Below, piece after piece: positions 37,300 through 49,854 of a stretch of 64,000 nucleotides of DNA (its first letter is position 1; the number at the start of each line of letters is the position of its first letter). Under the pieces are notes generated by a model, which did no database searches, was not told the origin of the DNA, and saw only the letters and a list, made by a program, of their open reading frames with translations. The stretch is from Siphonodentalium dalli (lineage: Eukaryota; Mollusca; Scaphopoda; Gadilida; Siphonodentaliidae). The position numbers and the translations under genes are program-made. Location of the stretch: contig CP136064.1 in NCBI GenBank assembly GCA_032622095.1, positions 249,027,827 through 249,091,826 on the forward strand, written 5' to 3'.

Positions 37300-38290
37300 A
37301 TCATATTCATGACCGGCAGCATTATCATTTTCAACCCACCACCACCATCCTCATCGGTCACCACCACTAACACCACCCTCATCATCTCAATCTTCACTGC
37401 CATCAGCATCATCGTCACAACCACCACCATCATCATCACCACTACCACCACCCTCACCATCTCAATCTTCACTGCCATCAGCATCATCGGCACAACCACC
37501 ACCACCATCATCATCATCAACATCATCATCACCAGTCACCCACACCCTCTTCACCAGCAGCAGCATCACAACCACCACCACATCCTCATCGATCATCACC
37601 ACTACCACCACCATCATCATCATCATCATCACCACCCTCATCATCATCATCATCACCACCCTCATCATCTCAATCTTCACTGCCATCGACATCGTCGTCA
37701 CAACCACCACCATCATCATCATCATCATCATCAGCATCACCACTACCACAACCCTCATCATCTCAATCTTCACTGTCATCGACATCGTCGTCACAACCAC
37801 CACCACTACCATCATCACCACTACCACCACCCTCATCATCATCATCACCAGTCACCCCCACCCTCTCCATCAGCAGCATCATCATCATCATCACAACCAG
37901 CACCATCATCATCGCCACCCTCATCATCTCAATCTTCACTGCCATCGACATCGTCGTCACAACCACCACCAATTTCATCAACATAATCATCATCACCAGT
38001 CACCACCACCCTCTCCATCAGCATCGTCATAATCATCACAACCTCATCATCTCAATCTTCACTGCCATCAGCATCACTGTCGCTTTCACCGCCACCACCA
38101 CCACTACCACCACCCTCATCACCAGTGACCACCACCCTCATCATCGGCATCAGCATCGCCACAACCACCACCGCCACCATCATCATCACCACAACTACCC
38201 TCATCATGGGCATCATTATCATCACCATCACCACCGCCCCACCATCAGCATCATCGTCGCAACCACCACCATTATCATCATTCTCAATCT
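37300..38290 (+). repeat. ~1-kb CAT/CAC-rich simple repeat with higher-order units
   Basis: Trinucleotides CAT, CAC and ACC dominate. A longer unit containing 'atctcaatcttcactgccat' recurs near 37384, 37459, 37667, 37761, 37926 and 38049, and 'cgacatcgtcgtcacaacca' recurs within it. It stays open in several frames (for example His-rich), as expected of simple sequence, and is not a gene. It is followed by a CT-rich tail to about 38410. Confidence 0.95.
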
Positions 38291-38419
38291 CGCTCTCTCT
38301 CCCTATTTCTCTCTATATCTGCCTCTGCGTTCCTATATCTATCATCTCTGAAGACACTTCCACCTCTCTCTCTCGCCCTCCCCTCTCTTTCTCTCGCTTC
38401 TTTTTTTCTCTCTCCCGAA

Positions 38420-40116
38420 ATTTCTGGTTGGAACCCATGATTTTAGAAGATGATAATAAGAAAAAATCATACAAATTCTTCGTTAATCTTTCGTTTTCAT
38501 TACATCTGATAACTATCATCACCAGAGTTTTATAACGCATGTGATTTACGATAGTATAGTAGATTGTGGCATATAGTTTATTCGAGTAATTGAACACCTG
38601 CATATTTGATAAGAGCCAGGTGAGTTCGTTATAACAGTGAGGCTCCAAAGATCTCAATTACTGGTTAATAAACTTCAGGCACCATTGGCTGTGGATGGGA
38701 TTCGGTGAAATGAATGGTGATATTAAGAGCCTTTGTGGCCGCCCGTCCGTAAGAATAAATGATTACTTTATGAATATAGGCACCTGTTCTATGACCCCTA
38801 CGTAACGAGGTAGCGCTTATGCCTTCACGCTACGTCAACCCCAATTTGACCAAACAACTGACGTAGTACATCAACGAAGGTAAACTTCACGCATCTTTAA
38901 ACCCCGCGAATTTGAAATATTTGGGCTGGCTTTAACCTGTATAATTCCGTTATTATCATTCCTGAATCGATGCTTACCTGAGTGGTGGGCTGACCTGAAA
39001 CCCGATGCCACCGGGTGAGTGTAAGATGTTTGCGAATGGTCAACAAAACGTTGGTCTGCTTTACGTGTTCTTGGTTTCTTGTATATATATATGGGATTGG
39101 GGGAAGAGTTCTCATCTCCACCACACCCCAACAAAAGGCTAAATTGCTTGTAATTTTATAGACTATAGCGACACATCCCTATTTACAAGAATGTTATATC
39201 TGACCGTGGACAGACCAGATACGGCATCGCGAACCAAGACCTTTAATTGAATCAGGAATATCAAGGCCAAATAAAATATACAGGTATTTGGCACAATATG
39301 TCTTATATATATATATGTCTTTGGAGTGGTGGGGTCTATTGTGCCAAAAGGAATTTGCTGAGGGGACAGCCATTTTTCGTCGGCTATTTAACTGCATATC
39401 TCTGCCATGGGTGCAAGATGAGATTTTTTTATGAGCTGAAATGAATTTAAATTTACCAGAAATTGATCTAATGTAAGTATTGACGAATGTTACTGACAAA
39501 AACTGGCTATATATGTTTTTCAGCCGGTGTGCTCAGTAAATGTCCGACCAGAATTGTTTGCCAGAATTGTTCTGTTCTGATGCCTGTAACTTTTGATTCA
39601 ACCAACTTATCGAGTCGGGTGATATGTAAAAATTAACTAGAGTCCTTCTGGAACAAAACATGTGTTTAGTTTGAATACAATTTGTTTTAAATATGTTAGC
39701 TACAGCTTGACACGCCATATGGTGGGAATTTGGGCCGTCTGATAGATAGTTACCTTGTTTTATATATATATGTCTTTAGTGTGGCGGGGTCTACTCTTCC
39801 AAATGCCTGTGTAGCTGCAGGGAATATGCCTCCTTTCAATTGGATATTCAACATTTCGAAACGGGAAACTCGAGATCGAGACCAACAAGCTCTCTGAGAG
39901 TGAGATTTGAAAGCGACCAAAAATGCGGTTCTAACGGGTTCTAATATTTCCATCTACACCACCGGGTCTGTCGATCAGGTCCAAAATGTTTGAATGTACG
40001 TCGGTCCATGCATAATGATAGGTATATAACGAGCCTCATAGAAGAGAATCATAATAAATTAGCGGAACACTAACCGCATTTACCGATATCCGTAGAATAA
40101 CCACCTAATGTGCATA
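38420..40116. other. No gene recognised
   Basis: 'tatatatatatgtcttt' followed by 'gtgg(t/c)ggggtcta' occurs at about 39303 and 39762, hinting at a small repeat. The rest is unremarkable. Confidence 0.5.
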
Positions 40117-40712
40117 AGATTGTCCACTTATAAATGGACAATCGGTACCTAAAATGGTCGTTAATAAATGGACAATCCGACCACGCGTGGCACGCGAGCT
40201 TGGGATTGTCCACTAAATCACGACATATATAGATAATCGTGCATGTTAGCTTCATATTAAATCTGAAGGGTAATAACTCGATAAAGAATGTACCTTTATA
40301 CTAAATGAAGGGGGTTTTGTGTGAGAAATTTGCAACACCACAACAGATCAACTTTTGTGAAATATAAGTCAAATTCTTCCCTTGGGTGGGTGGGTTTGGG
40401 GGAGGTTTGGGGTACGCTCTTTAAAAACACTTCTTCGAATATTTCCGTTATTTCGTCAACAACTCTTCTTCAAATATCTCCGTTATTTCGTCAAAAACAC
40501 TTCTTCTCATACAAATCACCGTTATTTAGCAAATTAATATTATTTATAGAGTTATTGCCCTTCATATTAAATATGAAGCTAACATGCAGGATAAACAAAA
40601 CATGTCTCCATTTAGTGGACAATCCCAAGCTCGCGTGCCACGCTTGGTTGGATTGTCCATTTATTAATGACCATTTTAGGTACCGATTGTCCATTTATAA
40701 GTGGACAATCCT
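40117..40712. mobile_element. Inverted-repeat element with ~170-bp arms
   Basis: The left arm (40117-40290) contains 'gattgtccacttataaatgg', 'ggtacctaaaatggtc' and 'gcacgcgagcttgggattgt'. The right arm (40545-40712) contains their complements in reverse order. The 250-bp spacer includes three loose copies of 'atctccgttatttcgtcaa'. Confidence 0.75.
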
Positions 40713-41163
40713 TTTTGAATTGCATGGAATAACAGATCGAAGGATACCTCTAGTGATATTTACATACAGGTGCAACAGTATATGGCATATATAGACCAAC
40801 CATGAACACAAGTGTTCCCCTGTTTCACAAATTGTTGCTGAGCTGGTGATTCTCAAACCTTTGAATGCGGCTAAGAATGCAAGCACAGTCTACTTGATAA
40901 AACAAACATTGCCCCGAGTAAAAATAGCGAACACACTGCTTCACAAGGGAAGATTAAATGGATCTGTACGCCATAAGTATTTCCTTTTGTGGTGCATTGA
41001 ATAGAGACAAAGAAGGACGCGACTCATTCGTGTCGCCTCTTTGATCATTAGCGGGAACGACCAACAATCGTATGTACAGTATGTTGCATGGGTTTGTTTT
41101 TTTCTGTTTACAACATGAGACACACTGTGGCAACCTGGATTTTAGTATGTTAATTATAGGATG

Positions 41164-41672
41164 TTTTTTACGCCCGTTTAAAAAAACGGGACGTATTATG
41201 TTATAAGCGAGATGGGTCGCGGGCGTATTGGATTCATCCAGCTCCGTTCCGTGGTTTAAGAGATTCTTCCAGCCCCGGTTATGTGGTTTTAGTGCTACTG
41301 GTCAAAGTTTTGGAGTAGCATTTCCATATATAGAGCTTTTGAATTATTCATGACTTCCATATATGGAATGCTACTCCAAAACTTTGACCTGTAGCACTAA
41401 AATCACGGAACCGGACCTGGTGGATCCAATATGGCCGCTAGTTAGTGACAGGGCATATTGGTCGATCTGGTCATCCGTCGGTCGCCCGTCAGTCTGCTTT
41501 TGGTTTCCGGGTAATAAATTTAGATAGTCTCAACTGAATCGAATGAAATTTGGTACATGCATGTGGGTTTACTAACACAAAATATAAGTCAGGCTAGAAT
41601 TGGGTTTTGTCCGCCAATTTTCACCAGAGTTATGGCACTTTGTTGGAATTACCACGGGCGTATTGTGCCACG
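41164..41672 (+). repeat. Dispersed repeat with 'cgggacgtattatg ... cacgggcgtattgtgcc'
   Basis: Terminal-like motifs 'aaacgggacgtattatg' and 'cacgggcgtattgtgcc' flank 'gtccgtcggtcgcccgtc' and 'gaaatttggtacatgcatgt'. I recall similar sequences as abundant repeats in mollusc genomes. Family H copy 2 is inserted in it. Confidence 0.5.
41224..41454. mobile_element. Hairpin element, family H copy 2
   Basis: This is the reverse-oriented partner of the element at 21.6 kb, sharing 'ggatccaatatggccgc' and 'agttagtgacagggc'. It interrupts the mollusc-type repeat that begins near 41164 and resumes at 41455. Confidence 0.75.
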
Positions 41673-42145
41673 CCATGCATAGCGATGCTCTTGTTCGTTT
41701 TTATCGTCGTTTCAACCACTAGGCACCATGCTGTCAGTTTTATGAGTTGTGCAATGTATTTATAAATTCACTAATTGCAAGTCGAGTCGTTTCACATTTC
41801 CTTTCTTGATTGACTGTTATGCGAAAACTTTCTGACAGGGAAGAAAGAACAAATTGCCACATTGAAATTTGTTGTCCAGTTGAGCGGACATGTTTGCAAA
41901 ATAAAATAAAAATCAAATGTCAACAAAGTTGTCCAGATAAATGAAGCGGGATACCCCCACCCCCGTTTGCGTGACTTAAAAATCTGCGCTTATCGGAAAC
42001 GAACCAAATTCTCTATTGCAAAATGGCGGCTTGATACAATATAATGCGCTATGCACAGTACCGATCAAGCCATCGACGACTCTCGATTACAAGAATGTTT
42101 TAACATTAGATGTTGTCTCCCGGTTAGTTTGTATTCACTTGGGCT

Positions 42146-42398
42146 TTAACCCTTTCTATACCAAATGGGTTTTCCCATTACGCTATACAAGCATATACTG
42201 GACTGATCTATTATCTATCTGGAGGGTGTTCAGGAAATATAACCAGAAGTCAACAAGACAAATACAGACTGATTGATATTTATGGGTGGAAAGTGTTCAG
42301 ATAATGAGTTCAACGATATGGTCGTTTTATTGAACTTATTTTCTGAACATTTCCTAAGGGATAACTACTCGTCAAGTCAAGGAGTCAGAAAGGACTAA
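42146..42398 (+). mobile_element. Family C MITE
   Basis: It starts TTAACCCTTTCTATACC and ends 'cagaaaggactaa'. The internal inverted pair is 'gtgttcagataatgag' / 'cttattttctgaacattt'. It is the same family as the elements at 10.7 and 22.0 kb. Confidence 0.65.
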
Positions 42399-42832
42399 TT
42401 CACTTTCAATGTAGATTTTCGTGTTCATCCACATTATTTCTTTGTTCATTAAATAACAATCCCAAGTTCTGTTTTCATTGAATAACAATCCCACATTCTT
42501 GTCTATAAAAGAAACACATAATGTGTGAGCTATATGCGGGTTCAGCGAATTTTTATTACACTTATCAGATAAAATGGCGGTATAGACTTAACCTGTGTAG
42601 TTGATATTATATGTGCATGATATCTATACAGACACGTAGATGCACTATGCATTGGATGATGGCGAAAAGGAAAGATCTTTTTGATTATAGTATGGTTTGA
42701 CCTGACATACCTAATACCCCATGACATACAACAATGCACGTCACTTTAGTCACTTAAACATCGTTCCACACGTAAACATACCTATCTGTGCGTATACTAG
42801 GACTTCAAGCGCATCTCGATTTCGTAAGAAAG

Positions 42833-43009
42833 TTGATTGAGAGATGTGATAGGTTTGTTAGCCGCACGATGCGTTTGAAAATGATAGGTGCTGATGACAT
42901 TTGAGATGGCCACATAAATTACGAGGAATTCGAATGTAGCCATATGCATTGGCAACGAATATCGGTTCAAAGAACACTATACACACTAACGAATCTCACC
43001 GGCATCTAG
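42833..43009 (+). pseudogene. Decayed LINE reverse transcriptase fragment
   Basis: The + strand reads CDRFVSRTMRLKMIGADD, a stop, then DGHINYEEFECSHMHW and RISVQRTLYTLTNL. This parallels the minus-strand LINE relic near 2.5 kb (RFVLSLD..SHIGYEEFKSVKW..RVSQRNLTIMKN). An in-frame stop and low similarity mark it as old. It could be a chance resemblance, but HI-x-YEEF at the right spacing makes that less likely. Confidence 0.45.
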
Positions 43010-44188
43010 CATATATACATGGGGCTGCCAATCAGTCTGCCATCTTGTTCCGATTAGAATAACTCGTTTTTTTCATGGTGAAACAGTTTGTCATGCATTG
43101 AAAACGAGTTTATCTGTATTGTCACCTAGCGATCACAAAGCTAGGTAAATGCGCACCCTGGCAAATTGCCAAGCAATTTTAGAGAATTCGTCGCATAGTT
43201 CTTCGGTAATAAAACGTATAATTCGAGGCCATAAATGCGTGCCTAAAAACTTTACTTAGTTTGTATTAGCAGGCACGAGTTGCGGCCGGGCATGTGGATT
43301 CTAAATAGTTTTTCCATTTTATGACATAATCAAATGATTTGATCGACTAAGATTTCTTCGAACCGCTTTTAAGAGTATTTTCTGGCCAACGTCAGGCAAC
43401 GTGTGTCAATAGATAATCTGTCGAATTTTTTTTTTCTTCTGAAAATGTCATATAGCTTGTGTGCAAGTCAAGAGCACCAAATAATTAAATGGTGACTGAC
43501 TTTTTGACAACCATTTTAAAATCGCCAACCGTGGCAATGAGACAAGATATCATTCCGACATTGAACCTGAATGGCACACAGCATGTAGACTCTTACTAAT
43601 AAGCCCCTTGCGTCGTCCTATTGAAGACAGTGATATTACATGATATGAATTGCAAATGCATCAATGTTACACGGGTACGCTCCGATGAGATAGGCATGCA
43701 CACCGACATCACTGTCATCCACGCATTATGAAAACATTTACTATAATACCAGTTTCTATGGGTACCTTTGTGTGCGAATTAGCGCGATTGTGTGGTGTAA
43801 TGGATATATGCATAATATACGTTCTAATTACCTTAGTCGAATGAACACGCGATAAGCGAGCACTTTTCCGCAGCTTTGACACAGAAGGTCGGAAAGTGTA
43901 CACTTGAGTGAAATCAACATCCAAAGGTTACACTTGAGTGAAATTCACCTGTGTCAGTTTATTCATTTTCGCTGCATATTTGTGAACAAGGCAGACTTGG
44001 TTTCGCCAGTTATATTTTCGACTGCACATATCTGATCATAGATATTAGTATGGCGATGGAGTCATACAATACATGTACATGCAAATGTTTTCAAGAACTA
44101 AATCATTGGTGCATGCATGGGGTCCAAATTCACATTTATTAGTGAATTACATTACGCTTATACGTATTATTCCGATTATCCATCGCGA
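43010..44188. other. No gene recognised
   Basis: A direct repeat 'tacacttgagtgaaat' lies at about 43898 and 43928. A family I fragment lies near 44120. Nothing coding is recognised. Confidence 0.5.
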
Positions 44189-44716
44189 TTAAGGATACGG
44201 GCGGCGTTGGCGGTGGGTATGCTGTTAAAATATTCACCTCCGTTAAAAACCGCCATAAACAGAAATAATAGTAAAATATAGACAGACTTTGTTCTTATAC
44301 CAATCAGTAATATGGCATAAACAGTATGTTATTGTCAATTTTCTTCCTTTGTTATGTAAACAAAAGCAAAACACGTTACAGAACCTGGCTTTTGTTGAGA
44401 TCCGGATATGGTAAACATAAAGAGCGTTATTTGTTACTGTTTTCTTCATATGGAAATAATAAAGACTGTTTATATCATTTGTGTGTGATTAACCAATAGA
44501 ATTGCGCTGTGTTATGTAAACAGAAGCAAAACTTCTGTAACACGAGCAGGCTCTTGTTTATGTACACCATCGTACGTCTTGATGACAATATACTATTATA
44601 CGCGCTGATTATGTTTGGCATATGAACAAAACTATATATATTTTAATATTCCTTCTGTTGATGGCGATTTGAACAAATATGAATATTTCTGCAACGAACG
44701 CTGCCCGTGCCTTTAA
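44189..44716. mobile_element. Family D MITE, second copy
   Basis: It is bounded by TTAAGGATACGGGCGGCG and CGCTGCCCGTGCCTTTAA. Both halves contain inverted versions of 'gttatgtaaacaaaagcaaaac' and 'cataaagagcgtt', so it is a long imperfect palindrome. Its right half is nearly identical to 3657-3921. Confidence 0.75.
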
Positions 44717-44850
44717 GCATAATACTATTGCAGCTTAAATATAATTTGTTTACTCTTAACACAACTACGCTTAAGCATATTTGAATTACACTAAATGTAA
44801 TTCAGATACTCTGTTTAAAAACTCCTCTCAGGTTGAAATAGATGAAGCCT

Positions 44851-45233
44851 TTAACCCTTTACCCAACAAAACGGCCAAAAACGCCCAAATAAAGCTTCAA
44901 CAGCCTAAAATATCTTCGGCCTGTCTCAATAACACTATACAAATATGGATATCATTGGAACCGGTTCATTGACCACATTGTGATGGTTACAGTTATGCCC
45001 TGTGCCAATGCATTATCTTATATATGCGAGTCGACCATAGGTCGCCTCGCATATATAAGAGAATGCATTGGCCTAAAAAAAATTATAATATTTTTCTACA
45101 TTCTTTGACAATTTTATCATTTTTAATATGTTAAGCCAATGCATTCTCTTATATATGCGAGGCGACCTATGGTCGACTCGCATATATAAGAGAATGCATT
45201 GGCACAGGGCCGTTCTGTTGGGTAAAGGGTTAA
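44851..45233 (-). mobile_element. Double-hairpin MITE, family A copy 2
   Basis: This has the same terminal TTAACCCTTTACCCAAC inverted repeats and two mirror 67-nt hairpins as the copy at 17.3 kb, in the opposite orientation (long flank on the left). One arm has 'cattatctt' in place of 'cattctctt'. The TTAA is present at both ends. Confidence 0.85.
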
Positions 45234-45765
45234 CAGATCACAGCCGCTGAAACTTTCTTTAAATATGGTCTATCTTTTCCTATAACAAATGTTATATAGT
45301 TTCCTCGGTATAAAATAATAAATATGAACCAAATACCCTTTCTGGAAACGCTTCTATCCATTAATATTGATTTTATTTCGAATTTTCTGGTATATATAAT
45401 ATATATATACAATCATGTTAAAACATTTTACGGCTCACGTTCGTTCGGAGCAGAGCATGTAGGATAACTCTCTCTATAAGATATAAATATAGTAACGAAA
45501 AAATGTTCCATTTGATTATAGTATTATATAAGATAACATCGATATAGAATCAATGTTTAATTAACAGAAGCGTTTCTGGACTGGTGTCTTTGACTCCTAT
45601 ACCTATTAGTCTTTATAACATGTATACCTCGGAAAATATATAAAACGTATTTAGGAAGAGATCTCCAAGGGCATATAGGTCAGGAACCGCCCACAATGAT
45701 ATCATTTTAGATGATAGTATCAAAAGTAAGAAACCCCAATTCGGTTTAATCTAATCATATTACGT

Positions 45766-46118
45766 TTAACCCTTTACCAACAAACCGGCCAAAAAACGGC
45801 CAAATAAATCTACAACAGCCTAAATTATCTTGGGTCTGTCTCAATAAAACCATACAAATATGGATATCATTGGAACCGGCTCATTGACCACATTGTGATG
45901 GTTACAGTTATGCCTGTGCAATGCATTATCTTATATATGCGAGTCGACCATAGGTCGCCTCGCATATATAAGAGAATGCATTGGCCTAAAACAATTTTAT
46001 AATTTTTAATGTGTTAAGCCAATGCATTCTCTTATATATGCGAGGCGACCTATGGTCGACTCGCATATATAAGAGAATGCATTGGCACAGGGCCGTTCTG
46101 TTGGGTAAAAGGGTTTAA
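45766..46118 (-). mobile_element. Double-hairpin MITE, family A copy 3
   Basis: This has the same structure and orientation as copy 2. Small deletions occur in the left terminal repeat (ccctttaccaac), in the left hairpin arm (gcctgtgcaatg) and in the spacer between hairpins. Its right TTAA-like end runs straight into a second element at 46116, so the two families abut. Confidence 0.83.
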
Positions 46119-46562
46119 AGATGTATATTCCGATTAAGCGCCCCTTGATTACTATTTATTTGGAATCCGGGTTAAAAAAATATTTGATTCGAGTCGAGGA
46201 ACCCACCTATCAAAGCTCACAGTTATTAGATGTCGATTTTTGAAATTTATTATTTTTTACCATCGTGAATTATTAATGGCCCAGTAAACAGTCTACGAGC
46301 CGACGGTCTCAGACCAAATTACGGATGAAGATGGATAACTTTAAAATCAAGAGGCTTTCTGTCGATAATAAGACCAAATTTCGTCGAACAACATGTTGAT
46401 AAATAACACGTTTCGGGCAATTTTAGTACCATAGTTGACAGTGGTCAGCATTATTTTTGGGCAATTAATCGACCCTGATAACTGAAGCGGCATTTAAAAA
46501 AATGTTGTTGTTGGAATATGATTATATGGGGACCTTCGAATCGGATTGAGTGTACCCTTAAG
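46116..46562 (+). mobile_element. TTAA-type MITE, family E copy 1
   Basis: It runs from 'tttaaagatgtatattccga' to 'aatcggattgagtgtaccctta'. It shares long segments ('gattcgagtcgaggaaccca', 'gatgaagatggataact', 'aatgttgttgtt') with copies at 47204, 48442 and 50851. Its left end overlaps the TTAA of family A copy 3. Confidence 0.75.
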
Positions 46563-47203
46563 CATAATTGATTGTGTGGATTTGCCCCCCCCCCATATTG
46601 GTTAAATGTGGTATTATGCTGTAGGTGAGCGCCCGTAGAACAGTTATACAACATTTGGTCATTTGATGACATTTCAAGATAAAACCAACTTATATCAGAA
46701 CACGAAAAAATGGTTGAGCCCCCCCCTCCCCCATTCATTTTTTTTTCGAGCCATCATTATCCATTGCTTTGTTCACGAACGATGTCATAAAATGGGGGAA
46801 AACATTCTGCTAAGATACGAAATATAAATTATGTCATAAAAAAAACCTATGACACATAAACGTTGCCTGTATGGTCCATGACCTCAGCTCCACAGCTGTG
46901 TATAGTTTATTTGATGTCAATCTAAAAGAATCGTAAACATGACGATTATGTCAAACAGGTCAGGAGTTAGCGATTGGTAAAGCACACAATCCGGACATTT
47001 TAGCGGCGTTTTGTTTATACTGTCGTGTTTTAATTCATCCCAGTGGTATTTTGAATTGTTGATATGCGTTAAAAGTTTAAGTAAACATTAAACTTCTGTG
47101 GACGCGACCTTCTTCCCTGGTCCAAATCAAAATGGGAATGAAAGTGGAATCGATCAGCTAAACAAGACTCTGTTGTCGATTGACTCTTGGGCACTTGCAG
47201 GTT

Positions 47204-47670
47204 GCTAAAGATGTATTATCCGAATTAACGCTCCCAAATTACTATTTCTTTGGCTTCGGGGGTAAAAAATATTTATTCGAGTCGAGGAACCCACACATCA
47301 AAGCTTAGCGTGATCAGATATAGATTTTTGAAGTTAGTTATTTCTCGAGATGTGCAATTATTTGTGGCCCAGAAAAACGACGTCGAACGGACGGTCTCGG
47401 ACAAAATTCCGGATGAAGATGAATAACTCTAAAAAATCAAGTGGTAATACGGCCAAATTTCGTGATACTCAAGTGATAATACGGCCATATTTCTTTGAAA
47501 AAAATCTTGATAAATAACACGTTTTGGGGAAATTTGATACCATAGTTGACACTGGTTAGCACTATTTTGTTGCAATTAATCGATTTTGATAACTAAATCG
47601 TATTTTGAAGAAATGTTGTTGTTGTTGTTGTATCTTGGTGATATGGGGACCGTCTGATCGGAATGTGTAC
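47204..47670 (+). mobile_element. Family E MITE copy 2
   Basis: It starts 'gctaaagatgtattatccga' and ends 'gatcggaatgtgtac'. It has the same internal segments as the copy at 46.1 kb. A stretch around 47430-47490 containing 'gtgataatacggcc' is duplicated. Confidence 0.75.
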
Positions 47671-47764
47671 TATTTCCTGTTATACAATGACCGTTGTATA
47701 TTAATATTATGGAACGGGTTTACTGAATGGAATAAGCGTCGGATCATGTAATACATTTCTTTAT

Positions 47765-48152
47765 TTAACCCTTTACCCAACAAACCGGCCAAAACCGGCC
47801 AAATAAAGCTTCAACAGCTTAAAATATCTTCGGTCTGTCTCAATAGAACCATACAAATATGGATATCATTGGAACCGGCTCCTTGACCACACTGTGATAG
47901 TTACAGTTATGCCCTGTGCCAATGCATTCTCTTATATATGCGAGTCGACCATAGGTCGCCTCGCATATATAAGAGAATGCATTGGCCTAAAAACTTTTTA
48001 CCATTTTTTCTTACATTCTTTAACAATTTTATAATTTTTAATGTGTTAAGCCAATGCATTCTCTTATATATGCGAGGCGACCTATGGTCGACTCGCATAT
48101 ATATATAAGAGAATGCATTGGCACAGGGCCGTTCTGTTGGGTAAAGGGTTAA
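47765..48152 (-). mobile_element. Double-hairpin MITE, family A copy 4
   Basis: This is an intact-looking copy with TTAACCCTTTACCC ends and both hairpins, oriented like copies 2 and 3. The last hairpin arm carries an extra 'tata' (catatatatataag), breaking the otherwise perfect symmetry. Confidence 0.85.
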
Positions 48153-48441
48153 GACTTTGGTCGGTTATGATTCATTCTGTATTATTCTGAGAAACCGAAC
48201 TGTCCATATTCAGTTGGAAATTGGCCAGATAAAATTTAGAATGAATTGTAACCGTCTTAAATAAAAACATGTTAGATTTAATTGCACTGCGTATACGTAC
48301 TGGCAGTGGTCAGACAGGCCCATGCAGCGTAGCGAGGGGGACTGAACTCTGCCTTGCAGTTTGGGAGACACATTCGATGATAAAATTCAGGGTCTTGGAC
48401 TCCATTCAGTAATCAAAGAGTTAAATAGAGGCTTAGTCTTG

Positions 48442-48862
48442 TTAAAGGTAATCAATCCGACCAGACGGTCTCAATACCATCAATATAAAACAACAACAAC
48501 AACACGCTTTAGTTATCAGAATCGATGTATTGCAACAAAATAATGCTAACCACTGTCAACTATGGTATCAAATTTCCAAAAACTTGTTATATTTATCAAC
48601 ATTTTGTTCAACAAAATATTGCCGTATTATCACTGAGGTATCACGAAATTTGACCGTATTACCACTTGATTTTAGAGTTATCCATCTTCGTCCGCAATGT
48701 AGTCCGAGACCTTCCGTTTAACCACGTGTTTCTGGGCCACATATTATTACACATCTCGAGCTTTGATTGGTGGGTTCCTAGACTCGAATCAAATATTTTT
48801 TATCCCCGAAGCCAAATAAATAGTAATTTAGGAGCGTCTGATCGGATTGAGTATACCTTTAA
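48442..48862 (-). mobile_element. Family E MITE copy 3, next to exon 2
   Basis: This is an inverted copy bounded by TTAAAGGTAATCAATCCGA and TCGGATTGAGTATACCTTTAA, the best-preserved ends of the family. It defines the terminal repeat and the TTAA target. Its right edge is 111 bp before exon 2. Confidence 0.8.
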
Positions 48863-48973
48863 TAACATACGATGTAGTGCCCTATATACATTAACTGCAC
48901 GATTCAAGCTTGGAATTCTCAGCATAATCAGATACATGTATACTCAATGCTCATTCCATTGTTTTTCTTTCAG

Positions 48974-49189
48974 ATGAGACGACGACTTACTATCTACCCA
49001 TGGACAGACTGGAAGGCGACAGCATTGTTAACCCCTCTGGTCTGGACGCGACCAGCCATGCGGCTCGAGAGTTAACACGTGGTGTGAAGGGAAACGCCAT
49101 TATCATAGACGGGACGTCACAGTTCATCAAAGTCAGCGGACCAGGACACAAATATGAATGTTTCGGAAACCTCGATCTGTGTCCAAATG
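48974..49189 (+). CDS. Exon 2: first half of LamG-like domain A
   Basis: This exon of 216 nt (72 codons) follows a pyrimidine-rich acceptor (tttctttcag). The split codon G|AT from exon 1 restores Asp and leads into ETTTYYLPMDRLEGD. The exon ends with the motif CFGNLDLCPN before a phase 1 donor, G|GTGCGA. The start YYLPMD and the two-cysteine motif match the starts and motifs of domains B to D, which identifies it as the N-terminal half of a laminin-G-like jelly-roll domain. A TTAA-bounded MITE ends about 110 bp upstream of the acceptor. Unlike domains B and D, domain A is interrupted by an intron just after the cysteine motif. Confidence 0.87.
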
Positions 49190-49854
49190 GTGCGAAAACT
49201 ATGTTATTTTTCAAGTGATAGTCCATATCCGCACACTTTCATGTGATATGTTGGTCATATGTGACGTTTCATATAAACGATTATATCTGGGGTCTGCAGT
49301 ACTCCCATGCATCTGTGACCCCCCCCCCCCCATGTCAAATATATGTAGATTCAAAATACTATTTATGCATGCTTAGATTATCCCAGACGCCGACTATAGG
49401 ACATGAGGGTTGTTTCCGATCATCCTTCGCAGTAAGCCTACGTTAAAGGTACAGTCCGGTTATTTTCAAAGGGGTTAAAGTTTTCCATATTTTATAGAGC
49501 CCACCCCCGAGTAATCGAGTCAAGCACGCTTAAATATAGGGGTGATGGCTTCGTCATATAATTAAAAATGGCAGAAAAGTTCAGTCGAGTCGCAGGGAAG
49601 AAAAAATGTTGGAATTTTGTGCTGCATCGGTGGAAGTTTGCTCTATCAATATGCATTTGGCAAATGTTTTTCCACTTGCCGGGAAATGACCGGATTATAA
49701 TATGTTATTAATATTCGTTGAAGCCCTTCTTTCTGGCATATACATGACTGTTCTTATATATTATCAGATAGTTTCCACAATCTCTTGAAATGCTAGTAGT
49801 CGATGATCATATTGATGTTCTGTCTGTAATATAACATTGTTTACTTGTCATTAG

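Noticed and set aside
37279-37986. Long + strand open frame rich in His/Thr/Ser and minus-strand frames rich in Met/Val/Asp
   Set aside because: Produced entirely by CAT/CAC simple repeats; open in several frames at once and without non-repetitive sequence.
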